64,000 nt of DNA, taken from contig NZ_BPFD01000004.1 in NCBI RefSeq assembly GCF_019655335.1, positions 1-64,000 of the forward strand, given 5' to 3'. Positions 20,991-29,797 of this stretch are shown here, in pieces. Source of the DNA: Shewanella hafniensis (GTDB lineage: Bacteria; Pseudomonadota; Gammaproteobacteria; Enterobacterales; Shewanellaceae). A model generated the notes under the pieces. That model was not told where the DNA came from. It did not search any database and saw nothing but the letters and a program-made list of their open reading frames with translations. The number at the start of each line of letters is the position of its first letter. The first letter of the stretch is position 1. A program made the position numbers and the translations under genes.

Positions 20991-22612
20991 TGAATCTCAC
21001 CGCTGTATCTCTTGGACCTAAGCAACTACACAGCTTAATGTGCTGCGCAGCGGCGTTATTACTGAGCGCCTGCCAGCAAACGCAAATCGTCTTTACGCCG
21101 ACCGAACCGCCGAGCTTAGCGAGCTTTGACACACCTAACTCTTTGAGCACTCATTTACCCGAAAGCGGCGTCATCATCCCCGTAACGGATCCAATGTTTA
21201 GCGATGAAGTGCATACCGAGTTGGATTTACCCTATCAGTTACATAGACTTGCCTTAGTCCAAAGCAATAGCAGTGCGATAAACAGGATCAGTTTAGCGGC
21301 GATAAGTCCACAGACTTCCTTCAATAATCCCGATATTTTACAGCTTGCCTTGCAAGAGAAAGCCCGCGCACTGGCCATTCATCTCGCAGACCCCTGCCTT
21401 GAGACCTTCAGTATTCGCGTCAGCTTGCATAGCATAAATCTAAGCCTCACCTGCCCCGACGATGTTAATCATATCTATGGCTTACTAGTGCAATTTTGGC
21501 AGTCAGATGCCTTTGTTGATGCGGCAACCGCCCCCGTCGATATTGACAATATTCGCCGCCAACTCAAGCTCAATAAGCACTTGAATGCCTTTAGTGGCGC
21601 CGAGATAGATAAAGTGTGGCGCGAGAAATTGCTCGGGCCTGAACATCCCTACAATAAAGTGCTCAATAATGATGAGCTGTTCGATTCACTCAGCCTAAAG
21701 CAACTGCAACAGATCCAGCAGCAGGCGGTATCGCAAGCACAGTGGCATCTTTTTTTACCCAACTCGCAGGCTAAAAACGTCGAGTTTGATCTTCAAGCCA
21801 GCATCAAACAGTGGCCTATGTTGACGACATCCTTGCCTAAATCCTTGTCTAAATCGTCACCGCACGCAGATAAGCTAGAAACAACCACACCTAAGCAAAC
21901 CAAGAAGATTTACCTTATCGATGCGCCGGGCAGCGTGCAGACCCAAGTCCGCCTAGGCTATCGCATAGACTATCGCATAGGCTATCGCATAGACCATTCC
22001 ATAAATCATGCCATAGGTCATACCGTAGATAGTGAATTAGGCGATACGTCCGAGACGAGTCAACTCAGTTCACAGGAAGTCGCCTTAGGCTGTCGCAGTT
22101 TATCCGCGCTGATGGGGCGCAGTTTTTCGGGCAGACTCTATTATGATTTACGGGAAAAGCGCGGTCTCACCTATGGCATTTACGGCCAGTGCGCCAATGC
22201 ACCGCTGTCCAGCAGCATCAAGTTTTACGGCAGTACAGCCATAGAACATACAGGCGCGTTTGTGGCGGGCATACTCGATCACCTCGCGCTCGTTAAAACC
22301 CAAAGTGCCAGCCAAGGCGAAATCAATGCACTTAAAACCTATTTGATGGGGGAGGATGTGCTCAGCCAAGACAACAGCATTCAGCGTGAAAACCAATATC
22401 TCCAACAAATTGCGACAGGATTAACTCAAGTTGATGTGCAAAAGCTGAATGCAGAGTTGCAGGCGCTAACGCCAAAAAGGCTGCAGCAGTTAGCCAACGG
22501 GGCGTTTAGCGGTGAGCCATTGATTATCTTGCGGGGCGATATCGATAAAATAATCCCAGACTTAACCTCTAAGCTACCAGAGTGGCAGCTTGAAAGGGTA
22601 AAAGTGGATTAA
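20987..22612 (+). CDS. M16-like lipoprotein, probable inactive partner subunit
   Basis: The 541-residue product has a lipoprotein signal with lipobox LLSAC near residue 28, so it should be anchored in the outer or inner membrane. The remainder resembles the M16 alpha subunit: the C-terminal half has GRSFSGRLYYDLREKRGLTYGIYG, the conserved RxxGxxY region, while the N-terminal half lacks HxxEH. It starts inside the stop of the catalytic gene (ATGA overlap), indicating coupled translation. Between residues about 323 and 347 a six-copy 12-base repeat encodes a (G/D)YRI-type tetrapeptide run; this looks like a recently expanded linker between the halves. Confidence 0.82.
   Translation: MMNLTAVSLGPKQLHSLMCCAAALLLSACQQTQIVFTPTEPPSLASFDTPNSLSTHLPESGVIIPVTDPMFSDEVHTELDLPYQLHRLALVQSNSSAINRISLAAISPQTSFNNPDILQLALQEKARALAIHLADPCLETFSIRVSLHSINLSLTCPDDVNHIYGLLVQFWQSDAFVDAATAPVDIDNIRRQLKLNKHLNAFSGAEIDKVWREKLLGPEHPYNKVLNNDELFDSLSLKQLQQIQQQAVSQAQWHLFLPNSQAKNVEFDLQASIKQWPMLTTSLPKSLSKSSPHADKLETTTPKQTKKIYLIDAPGSVQTQVRLGYRIDYRIGYRIDHSINHAIGHTVDSELGDTSETSQLSSQEVALGCRSLSALMGRSFSGRLYYDLREKRGLTYGIYGQCANAPLSSSIKFYGSTAIEHTGAFVAGILDHLALVKTQSASQGEINALKTYLMGEDVLSQDNSIQRENQYLQQIATGLTQVDVQKLNAELQALTPKRLQQLANGAFSGEPLIILRGDIDKIIPDLTSKLPEWQLERVKVD
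21956..22027 (+). repeat. 12-nt tandem repeat inside the M16 lipoprotein gene
   Basis: Six units of 12 bases follow each other: GGCTATCGCATA, GACTATCGCATA, GGCTATCGCATA, then three more divergent copies ending in CATA or CGTA. Twelve is a multiple of three, so copy-number change keeps the frame. It codes for tetrapeptides of the type YRI(D/G). Confidence 0.9.
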
Positions 22613-22649
22613 ATTCTGAATGCAAAAAAGTAAAAGCTGAACAAATAGA

Positions 22650-23330
22650 CTAGCGCACTCTGTGGTAGCAACGTTCGGGACGGCCGATGGAACCATAACT
22701 CTGATCCGCCGCCAGCTCATTGCATTCCAACAAAAATTCTAAATAACGCCGCGCGGTAGAACGGCTAACACCTAACTTTTCACCCACCATCTGCGCCGTG
22801 AGTTTATCCTGCGGCTTAGCATCAAACACTTCGCGGATTTTCTGTAGGGTCAATTGATCGACCCCCTTTGGCAAACGGGTTGCGGCCTTAGTCGCTCCTG
22901 TCGGCACTTCCATAAAGGCATCGACCACGGATTGAGTCAGCTCTTCGGTGGCAGAAAGTTTGAGCTGGCGACTCTCGAATCGACTCAAAGCTTGGTCTAA
23001 TCGGCTCAAGAGTACAGGTTTTACCAGAAAATCGAACACGCCGAGCTGCATGGCCTTTTCTAAAATCTGCACTTCCTTGGCCGCAGTGAGCAATACCACT
23101 TCGCTACTGATCCCTTGGCTGCGTAATTCTGCCAGCAAATTCAAACCATTACCGTCGGGTAAATACACGTCTAACAGTAAGAGGTCCGGCGTGATTGCGC
23201 CTAATAAAGACCGCGCAGTATTGATATCGCTGGCCATGCCAATCACTTTGTAACGATTAGTCGAGAACAAATATTGCGCGACCAAATGGGCAACTTCGAC
23301 TTCATCCTCAACGATGATCACTGTATGCAT
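22650..23330 (-). CDS. CitB/DcuR-family response regulator
   Basis: The 226-residue protein has an N-terminal receiver domain with acidic pocket VEDE at residues 7-10, phospho-acceptor Asp in LLLLDVYLPDG near 54, and Lys in FLVKPVL near 104. The C-terminal helix-turn-helix (TAQMVGEKLGVSRSTARRYLEFL) is that of CitB/DcuR regulators. It starts in the kinase stop (TAATG), so the pair is co-translated. Sitting last in the porin-tctCBA-kinase operon, it most likely controls that tricarboxylate uptake operon. Confidence 0.9.
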   Translation of the reverse strand: MHTVIIVEDEVEVAHLVAQYLFSTNRYKVIGMASDINTARSLLGAITPDLLLLDVYLPDGNGLNLLAELRSQGISSEVVLLTAAKEVQILEKAMQLGVFDFLVKPVLLSRLDQALSRFESRQLKLSATEELTQSVVDAFMEVPTGATKAATRLPKGVDQLTLQKIREVFDAKPQDKLTAQMVGEKLGVSRSTARRYLEFLLECNELAADQSYGSIGRPERCYHRVR

Positions 23331-24943
23331 TAAACGGTACCGACTTCAGGTAAAGGTTTAGTGGGAATATACACAGAAAAACGCGCGCCACCTAAATCTG
23401 AGTCGGCGAACTCTAAACTGCCATGGCAGGCACACAGATAAGTATTGACGATATACATGCCCACTCCGTGCTGCGCCCCCTGCTTAGAGCTGTAATCTGG
23501 ATCGAATATCGTGCTGTACTCGGTTTTAGAAATCCCATCGCCGCTGTCTTCCACATCAAAAATCAGGTTAGAGGCGGTTTCATCTAAGGTCACGACCACG
23601 CGGCGGGGCTTATGATTGTTCGCCCTGTGCACGGCCTCAATGGCATTATCGATAAGGTTGCCCATAATCGACACCATCCGCTCTAGCATAATGGCGTCTT
23701 GCACATCACTGAGTTGACTATCTGGGCTGATTTGAAACTCAATATTGAGCTCTTTCGCCTTGTGATACTTACCCAAGAGTAATCCGGCTATCGTCGGCTC
23801 ATGGATTTGCGACAGTAATAAATGGATTTGAGCCTGCCAACCTTGGCTTTCTTGGCCGATAAATTCGACCGCTTTGTCGTAGGCTTTGAGCTGTAATAAT
23901 GCGCCTAGGGTATGGAGTTTATTCGAGTAATCATGGGTTTGAACTCTGAGCATTTCGGCAAACTCTTGCACTTTGGCGAGTTGCTGGCTCAAGCGCTCAA
24001 TTTCATCGGCGGGGCGCATCGTCAGCAGCAAGCCATCATTTTGATCCCGCACCTGAAACGGCACCCGCGACATCACCAGCCATTGCTCATTGGCAAATAA
24101 CTCGAATCCCCTGATGGTTTTATTTTGATTCGTCAGTAGAAAATCGGCGTGCTGCGGCAATAAATCACTCAGCATCAAAGTATTAGGTTGGCAGGTCGGA
24201 GATAAAGCTAAAATCTCCCGCGCCCTTTGATTCAACTTGCGGATACGGCCATCGGCATCCAATGCCACCACGCCCATTCGCACTGTGTTAAGAATCGCGT
24301 CCTGCTCGACGAATAAACGCCCAATTTCAGCAGGTTGCAAGCCGAACAACATTTCCCGTACTTGCCGCCCCATCCAAAAAGCCACCAGCACGCCCATCAA
24401 TAACACCCCTAGGACTGTCATGATGATTTCAGGAATACGCTTATCGATTAACGCGCCCACGGACTGGCTCAAAAAGCCCACAGAAACCAAGCCGATAATT
24501 TCGCCTTGCTCGTCAAGCACTGGCACTTTACCGCGAATAGAACGACCTAAACTGCCCTGCGCCTCGGAGATATAAGACTCCCCTTCTAATGCCGCTTGGC
24601 TATCACCGCCCTCCATCTTCTTGCCAATTTTATCTGAATCTGGGTGCACGATACGGTATTTATGGGTATCGCCCACCACGATAAAATCGGCCTTAGACGC
24701 TAGACGTATTCCTTCTATCGCGGCCAGTAATTGGGGACTCGAATGCCCAGTCTGCAAAGCCGTAATCACATCGGTCCGTGTCGCGACCGCATGGGCCAGC
24801 CCTAATGCCTTAGCGCCCGATTGCTCAGTAATACTGCGACTCAAAATTTGATAGCTGATGCCGCCAAATAAGGCGCACAGCAACAAACTCAGGCAAGTCA
24901 CCCCACTGATTAACCACGTTTCTAAGCGCTTAGGGCGTCTCAT
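23330..24943 (-). CDS. CitA/DcuS-family sensor histidine kinase
   Basis: This 537-residue inner-membrane kinase has two membrane segments (about 13-35 and 174-194) flanking a periplasmic Cache-like sensor of the citrate/dicarboxylate type (DFIVVGDTHKYRIVHPDSDKIGK), then a PAS domain (DAILNTVRMGVVALDADGRIR) and a kinase core. The H-box is RVQTHDYSNKLHTLGALL, typical of CitA/DcuS kinases; the ATP site shows GNLIDNAIEAV and DSGDGI. It lies 15 bases behind tctA and overlaps its regulator. The ligand is probably a tricarboxylate or related acid. Confidence 0.91.
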   Translation of the reverse strand: MRRPKRLETWLISGVTCLSLLLCALFGGISYQILSRSITEQSGAKALGLAHAVATRTDVITALQTGHSSPQLLAAIEGIRLASKADFIVVGDTHKYRIVHPDSDKIGKKMEGGDSQAALEGESYISEAQGSLGRSIRGKVPVLDEQGEIIGLVSVGFLSQSVGALIDKRIPEIIMTVLGVLLMGVLVAFWMGRQVREMLFGLQPAEIGRLFVEQDAILNTVRMGVVALDADGRIRKLNQRAREILALSPTCQPNTLMLSDLLPQHADFLLTNQNKTIRGFELFANEQWLVMSRVPFQVRDQNDGLLLTMRPADEIERLSQQLAKVQEFAEMLRVQTHDYSNKLHTLGALLQLKAYDKAVEFIGQESQGWQAQIHLLLSQIHEPTIAGLLLGKYHKAKELNIEFQISPDSQLSDVQDAIMLERMVSIMGNLIDNAIEAVHRANNHKPRRVVVTLDETASNLIFDVEDSGDGISKTEYSTIFDPDYSSKQGAQHGVGMYIVNTYLCACHGSLEFADSDLGGARFSVYIPTKPLPEVGTV

Positions 24944-24958
24944 TAGCGTACCTTTACA

Positions 24959-26479
24959 TTAAGAGGCTTTCGCCAATTTATCACTACGATGACTACGAAT
25001 AAAACCGATCAATGGCACAGCCAGCATCGCAATTGCCACAATCAAGATAGTCAGTGTCAGCGGGCGTTCCCACAGGAAGCTCAAAGAACCATCGGAGGCG
25101 ATCATAGCACGGCGGAAGTTACGCTCAATCATATCACCGAGGATGAAGCCCAGTAGCAGCGGCGCCATCGGAAATGCCAGCAAACGTAGCACCACAGCGA
25201 CAATCGCAAAACCTATCATCAAGAACAGATCAAAGGTGTTAAACGAGACTAAATACACCCCAATCAAACTGAAGAACAAAATCATCACAGTCAGAATCGA
25301 CTTAGGTAAAGCCAGCACTTTGGCAAAATAAGGGATTAGCGGTAAATTCAGCACCAGCAGAATAATATTGCCAAAATACATAGAGATAATCACAGACCAA
25401 AACACGTCTGGACGCTCTTGCATCAACATAGGGCCAGGTTGAATACCATAAGCGATCAATGCACCGAGCATGATGGCCGTGGTACCCGACCCCGGAATAC
25501 CTAAGGTCAATAACGGGACAAATGAGCCAGTACAGGCCGCATTGTTAGCCGACTCAGGCGCCGCAACACCGCGAATCGAGCCCTTACCAAACTCATCGCG
25601 TTTCGCGCCGCGGGATAAATTACGCTCAGTGCCGTAGGCCATAAAGCTGGCAATCGTTGCGCCTGCGCCCGGTAATACCCCAATCAAAAAACCGAAAATC
25701 GACGAGCGACCAATCACAGGCGCTATCTCTTTCACTTCCTCTTTGGTTAAGCGAGTGCTGCCAATCGGCTGCGCCGAAAAGTTGATGTTTTCGGTCGACT
25801 TAGGCGGCTTAATCACATTCATTAAGGCTTCCGAGAGGGCAAAAGTCGCCATGGCGATTAACAGAAAACTGATGCCATCGAGTAAATCAGGCTGACCGAA
25901 GGTGAAGCGTTCCATCCCCGAGAAAGGATCGATCCCCACTGACGAGAGTAACAAACCTAAGTGAGTCATCATCATGGCCTTGAGGAAGTCGCCACGATTC
26001 GAAAACGCCGCAATGGCCGTCAAACCGAGGAACATCAAGACCACATAATCGCCCGATTGAAAGCTCAGTGATACTTGCGCTAATAATGGCGCCGCGACCA
26101 TCAACATAATGGCGCCGATAGTGCCGCCGGTAAACGAAGCATAGGCCGCAATCGCTAATGCCTTACCTGCCATGCCTTTTTGCGCCATCGGATAACCATC
26201 GAATGACGTCGCAACCGTTCCTGCCACGCCCGGGGCGTTGATCAGAATTGATGAAGTCGACCCACCAAAAATAGCGCCGTAGTACACGCCCGCCATTAAG
26301 ATCATGCCTGAGCTGGGGCCAATGCTGTAAGTCACAGGGATCATCAAGGCGATCGCTGTGATCGGCCCTAATCCCGGCAGCATACCGATCACTGTGCCGA
26401 CCAAGCAGCCTAAGACCACATACATGAGGTTTTGCAATTCAAACGCGGTCGATAGACCAATAAACATTGCATCGAACAT
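24959..26479 (-). CDS. tctA: Tripartite tricarboxylate transporter, large membrane subunit
   Basis: TctA is the large permease of the TTT family, working with TctB and the periplasmic binding protein TctC. The 506-residue protein has about eleven to twelve helices and the repeated family motif seen as GMLPGLGPITAIALMIPVTY near the start and GVLPGAGATIASFMAYG in the middle. I chose the ATG at 26479, preceded by TTTGGAG, rather than a TTG twelve bases upstream inside tctB. It starts two bases after the tctB stop. If tctB is broken, the whole transporter may be inactive. Confidence 0.93.
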   Translation of the reverse strand: MFDAMFIGLSTAFELQNLMYVVLGCLVGTVIGMLPGLGPITAIALMIPVTYSIGPSSGMILMAGVYYGAIFGGSTSSILINAPGVAGTVATSFDGYPMAQKGMAGKALAIAAYASFTGGTIGAIMLMVAAPLLAQVSLSFQSGDYVVLMFLGLTAIAAFSNRGDFLKAMMMTHLGLLLSSVGIDPFSGMERFTFGQPDLLDGISFLLIAMATFALSEALMNVIKPPKSTENINFSAQPIGSTRLTKEEVKEIAPVIGRSSIFGFLIGVLPGAGATIASFMAYGTERNLSRGAKRDEFGKGSIRGVAAPESANNAACTGSFVPLLTLGIPGSGTTAIMLGALIAYGIQPGPMLMQERPDVFWSVIISMYFGNIILLVLNLPLIPYFAKVLALPKSILTVMILFFSLIGVYLVSFNTFDLFLMIGFAIVAVVLRLLAFPMAPLLLGFILGDMIERNFRRAMIASDGSLSFLWERPLTLTILIVAIAMLAVPLIGFIRSHRSDKLAKAS

Positions 26480-26481
26480 AG

Positions 26482-26948
26482 TTAACTCCAAAGAGAACCT
26501 GAGGCCAAGTAAATACCTAAGACTTGCGTCATCAACACCCAGAACACCAACACCACGGGCACAGAGGCGAGCAGCAAAATCTTAAAGCGGCGCTCTCCCA
26601 TCAACCAAAATCCAGCGACCAAAAACAATAAGGTAGCGACAACAAACCCCAACGGTTCGAGTCCGGCGGCATACAAGACCATCAGCACAATCAGCGCCGC
26701 GGTTTGTTGTAAGGCGGCTTTTGTCAGCAGCGCCCCCGCTGTTGAACCGTGTTTCCTTTCAGCAAGACGGCAACCAGAGAAAACAGACTAAACATCAATC
26801 CCATGGCAGCATAAATCTTCGGCATAGTGGAAGATGTCACGACTTCAAATTCTTCAAACGGCAATAAGGGAATTTGCCATGCCAGCACGCCATATCCGGT
26901 AAACACGGCGACAAATAGCAAGGAACCAATCAGATCACGATTCAACAT
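26482..26948 (-). pseudogene. tctB: TctB small membrane subunit, interrupted by a frameshift
   Basis: Two adjoining frames together make a TctB of the expected size. The first (start ATG 26948) encodes MLNRDLIGSLLFVAVFTGYG and reads to a TGA at 26724-26726. The second covers the remaining helices (LMVLYAAGLEPLGFVVATLL) to the stop at 26482. They join if one G is added to the five-G run at 26733-26737 (minus strand), which would give 155 residues ending LASGSLWS. So either one base was lost in a homopolymer (mutation or sequencing error) or ribosomes shift back by one there. Both halves look fully conserved, hence the change is recent or not real. Confidence 0.85.
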
Positions 26949-26958
26949 CTGTCACTCC

Positions 26959-27912
26959 TTACTTAATAAAGCCCAGTTGCAACATAGTGGCTTTAAGCTG
27001 TTGCTCCTGTGCTTCCAATGACTTAATGAATTCGGCTTGGGGTTCAAACAAATTGATCCAACCATTACGGGCACGCACTTGTTCCCATTCTGGCGTCTTA
27101 ATCAGCGCCGCAAACTTGGCCACATACTCATCAACTTTGGCTTTAGGCGTATCGGGTGCCGCAAAAAAGCCGCGCCAGTTAGTAAACGTCATGTCATAAC
27201 CGAGAGATTTAATCGTCGGAACCTCTGGATGCTCGGCAACGATTTCAGGTGCCGTCATAGCAAGGATCCGCCCTTGACCACTGCCTGCAATTTCTAACGC
27301 TTCACTGAATCCCGTCGACAATAAATCGACTTCGCCCGAGAGTAAGCCAGCCTTAGCTTGACCACCCGCATCGTAGGGAACATAACGTAAACGACCGCCA
27401 TCTAAGCCCGCCGCCACAATCGCTTGCGCCGCAACTAAGTGATCCATACTGCCGCGCGCCGAGCCGCCAGCGATATTGAATCTTTGTGGATCCGCCTTAA
27501 AGGCCGCCAACACATCGTCCCAGGTTTTCAACGGTGAATCGTTACGTACCACAAAGGCACCGTAATCGGCGACTATGCCTGCAACCGGCGTTAAATCACG
27601 ATAACTAAACGGGATTTGTCCTGAAAGTGCACGGAGCACAATCGGAGTCGAGTTAACCAGTAAAATATCGCCCTGTTTGTTTTTCGATTTGATCATAGAG
27701 GCAATCGCACGACCGCCACCGCCACCCGAGAGGTTCTCAAAAGAGGCATTACCATCGATTTTCGACTTCACTAAAGCTTCACCGACGCCGCGCGCTGTGG
27801 TATCCCAACCACCGCCTGGACCGCCAGGAATGATAAAGTGGATATCAGCACTCGCCATGCCAGAGGCACCGAGTAACAGCGCACTCATGACTAAAGATTT
27901 CATTTTCAACAT
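26959..27912 (-). CDS. tctC: Tripartite tricarboxylate transporter substrate-binding protein
   Basis: TctC (BUG family) is the periplasmic receptor that delivers citrate-like acids to TctAB. The 317-residue product has a signal peptide cut near GMASA, the family N-terminal segment FIIPGGPGGGWDTTARGVGEAL, and the conserved GSARGSMDHLVAA and RYVPYDAGGQAKAGLLSGEVDL regions. The start is ATG at 27912; a second ATG three codons later is possible. It lies 12 bases behind the porin gene and 10 before tctB. Confidence 0.93.
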   Translation of the reverse strand: MLKMKSLVMSALLLGASGMASADIHFIIPGGPGGGWDTTARGVGEALVKSKIDGNASFENLSGGGGGRAIASMIKSKNKQGDILLVNSTPIVLRALSGQIPFSYRDLTPVAGIVADYGAFVVRNDSPLKTWDDVLAAFKADPQRFNIAGGSARGSMDHLVAAQAIVAAGLDGGRLRYVPYDAGGQAKAGLLSGEVDLLSTGFSEALEIAGSGQGRILAMTAPEIVAEHPEVPTIKSLGYDMTFTNWRGFFAAPDTPKAKVDEYVAKFAALIKTPEWEQVRARNGWINLFEPQAEFIKSLEAQEQQLKATMLQLGFIK

Positions 27913-27924
27913 GATTCATTGCTC

Positions 27925-29205
27925 CTAAAACACGTATTGCAAACGGGCAGCAAAGGCATCGCCCACATCTTCATTGCCGACTAAGGCAATCGTGCCTGCG
28001 CCATCGACAGTAGAATGGATGTAGTTAGCCATCACTTTGATTTTTGGATTGAAGTAGTAAGACACGCCTAAGGTATAGGTCTGAGCTTTAGTACCTTGGA
28101 AGTCGGAGCTCGCATCCACGCTAGAAAAACGTGCCGCCAATTCCCATGCATCGGTTACGCCCTTAGGCTGAGAAAACACCGCGCTGCCCTTGGAATAGCT
28201 GCGCTGTTCGCCCGTTAAGAAATAACTCGCCTGCAGGTAATACGCCTGATAACGCTCACCATCGAGCACTGACTGAGGATCTTGGGTGTTTAAACTGCGC
28301 TGGGCGTATTCGCCCTGCAACAACAAGGCATTATGTTGAAATGCCAGCTCTAAACCCGCTTGATTTAGATGATCAATCGCTGCGGTTTCACCACCGGCGA
28401 CATAGTTAATCAGGCGAGTATTAGTCTCGCGCAGTTCGCCGCGAGCAAAGCTGGCTGACAAGTCATCGCCGCCCATTTGACGCGCTGAGTACCACAAGCC
28501 AGCATGCAGCACTTGGCCCGGTTCTTTGACCTGTGACCAAGTCACTCGCGAGCTCAGGGCATAGTTCAAATCATCGGTTTCATCTTTACCATCACTACCA
28601 AAGGCATCGTTTTTATAAACACCCAAGGCGTAACGTAAACCTGTGCTGGGGAAATATTGATAGGCAGAAACACCCCAGCGGAAGTACGGCGACATAGTAT
28701 CGGCAAGGCTAGAACGTTCAATCAGCGCAATGTGATTACTGCTGGTGAGCGCATCGAGACTGATATCCTCACGCAACTTACCAAATTGCAGTTTAGGGCC
28801 ATTCTCAAAACCCGAGTAACGCATCCGAGCCATGACGATTTCAGCGGTATTTTCAGCAAATTCAAGCAGTAGCTTGTAATCCCAATCCTGTAATTCGCCT
28901 TCAACAAAGGTACGGACTCGGCGGGGGAAAATATCCTGCGCGCCACTGCCGTTATGTTCGGCGTTATAGGCACCATTGAAGAGGTTGTAATCGAGTTGAA
29001 TGCGACCCCCTATCTCAAAAGCTGGCGCGCTAGGCTTAGATGAAGTCGCAGTGGCATTCGCTGCCTGCTGTTGTTTTAGCTGGTTAACTTCTTGAGTCAA
29101 TTGGGTGAGTTGTGCTTGAAGCTCTTGTGGCGTTAAGTCTTGCGCATACGCAAAACCAGTAAAAGCCACAGCGGTTGCCGCGGCAAGTAAGGTCAATCTA
29201 GGCAT
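27925..29205 (-). CDS. Outer-membrane porin (OprO/OprP-like)
   Basis: The 426-residue product has a signal peptide ending AYAQD, a short coiled coil (LQAQLTQLTQEVNQLKQQQ) and then a beta-barrel with many alternating aromatic strands, ending in the outer-membrane signature LQYVF with terminal Phe. It belongs to the phosphate-selective-porin fold family, but operon position suggests it lets tricarboxylates or other organic anions through. The ATG at 29205 lies behind AGGAGG; a TTG just upstream is less likely. It is the first gene of the six-gene tct operon. Confidence 0.88.
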   Translation of the reverse strand: MPRLTLLAAATAVAFTGFAYAQDLTPQELQAQLTQLTQEVNQLKQQQAANATATSSKPSAPAFEIGGRIQLDYNLFNGAYNAEHNGSGAQDIFPRRVRTFVEGELQDWDYKLLLEFAENTAEIVMARMRYSGFENGPKLQFGKLREDISLDALTSSNHIALIERSSLADTMSPYFRWGVSAYQYFPSTGLRYALGVYKNDAFGSDGKDETDDLNYALSSRVTWSQVKEPGQVLHAGLWYSARQMGGDDLSASFARGELRETNTRLINYVAGGETAAIDHLNQAGLELAFQHNALLLQGEYAQRSLNTQDPQSVLDGERYQAYYLQASYFLTGEQRSYSKGSAVFSQPKGVTDAWELAARFSSVDASSDFQGTKAQTYTLGVSYYFNPKIKVMANYIHSTVDGAGTIALVGNEDVGDAFAARLQYVF

Positions 29206-29797
29206 CAATGCCTCCTGTATTGCAGTCTGCCATTCCCTTTGGGAATGCCTGTGTTATTAGAATTGTGTCAGGTCTGTGACGGACTACTTCCTCGCCCAGA
29301 GGATGAAATGTATCGTTAACATTTCGTTAAAGATATTTAACGCACTTAATCTTCATTAAGGGACTTAAGGTGACTAAAAATCATAAAGTTCATGAACAAA
29401 ATGAACTTAACTCAAGGGAAACGGCTTGAAGTGCACAAAACGGGTAAGAATGAGAGATAACTCAATGAAAATATGACAGGAATATTAGCTGGCGCTGAAT
29501 GTTAACAGATGAGTGAAATAGCATAAAAATAGGACGGATTTACCCTTAGAACGTTAAATTAAGCATAGAAGCCATCCATAAAAGCAAAGCGCCGTTAAGC
29601 GCTTCATAAGGAACTTGGACCAATACTTGAAGAGATATTGAGTAGGATTGAGCTGGATTTCGGTGATAAGCATTAGCAACGATGAGCAAATAAGAATAGT
29701 CGAACAAAAAACACCAAATGCTCGACCCAAGGATGCGAGTACTTATTTATTCGAGCCAATTGATTCAAGCTAATAGATTCGAGCTTTCGCTTAGCAA
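29206..29797. promoter_or_regulatory. Upstream region of the tct operon
   Basis: This 592-base AT-rich stretch lies between the porin start and the bactofilin stop, both on the minus strand. It should carry the tct operon promoter. A dyad CATTCCC-TTT-GGGAATG (about 29231-29247) lies in the likely leader, 25-40 bases before the porin start, and could be a regulator site or leader hairpin. The left-most part (29729-29784) holds a 14-base degenerate tandem array. I found no supported gene. Confidence 0.45.
29743..29784. repeat. Degenerate 14-nt tandem array downstream of bactofilin gene
   Basis: Three units with 14-base period: TTATTTATTCGAGC, CAATTGATTCAAGC, TAATAGATTCGAGC, with weaker related sequence on both sides. 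The shared core is ATTCRAGC. It lies just past the bactofilin stop codon. Confidence 0.65.

Noticed and set aside
20987..22612. Catalytic zinc site in the second M16 protein
   Set aside because: No HxxEH is present in its N-terminal half, so it is treated as the non-catalytic subunit.
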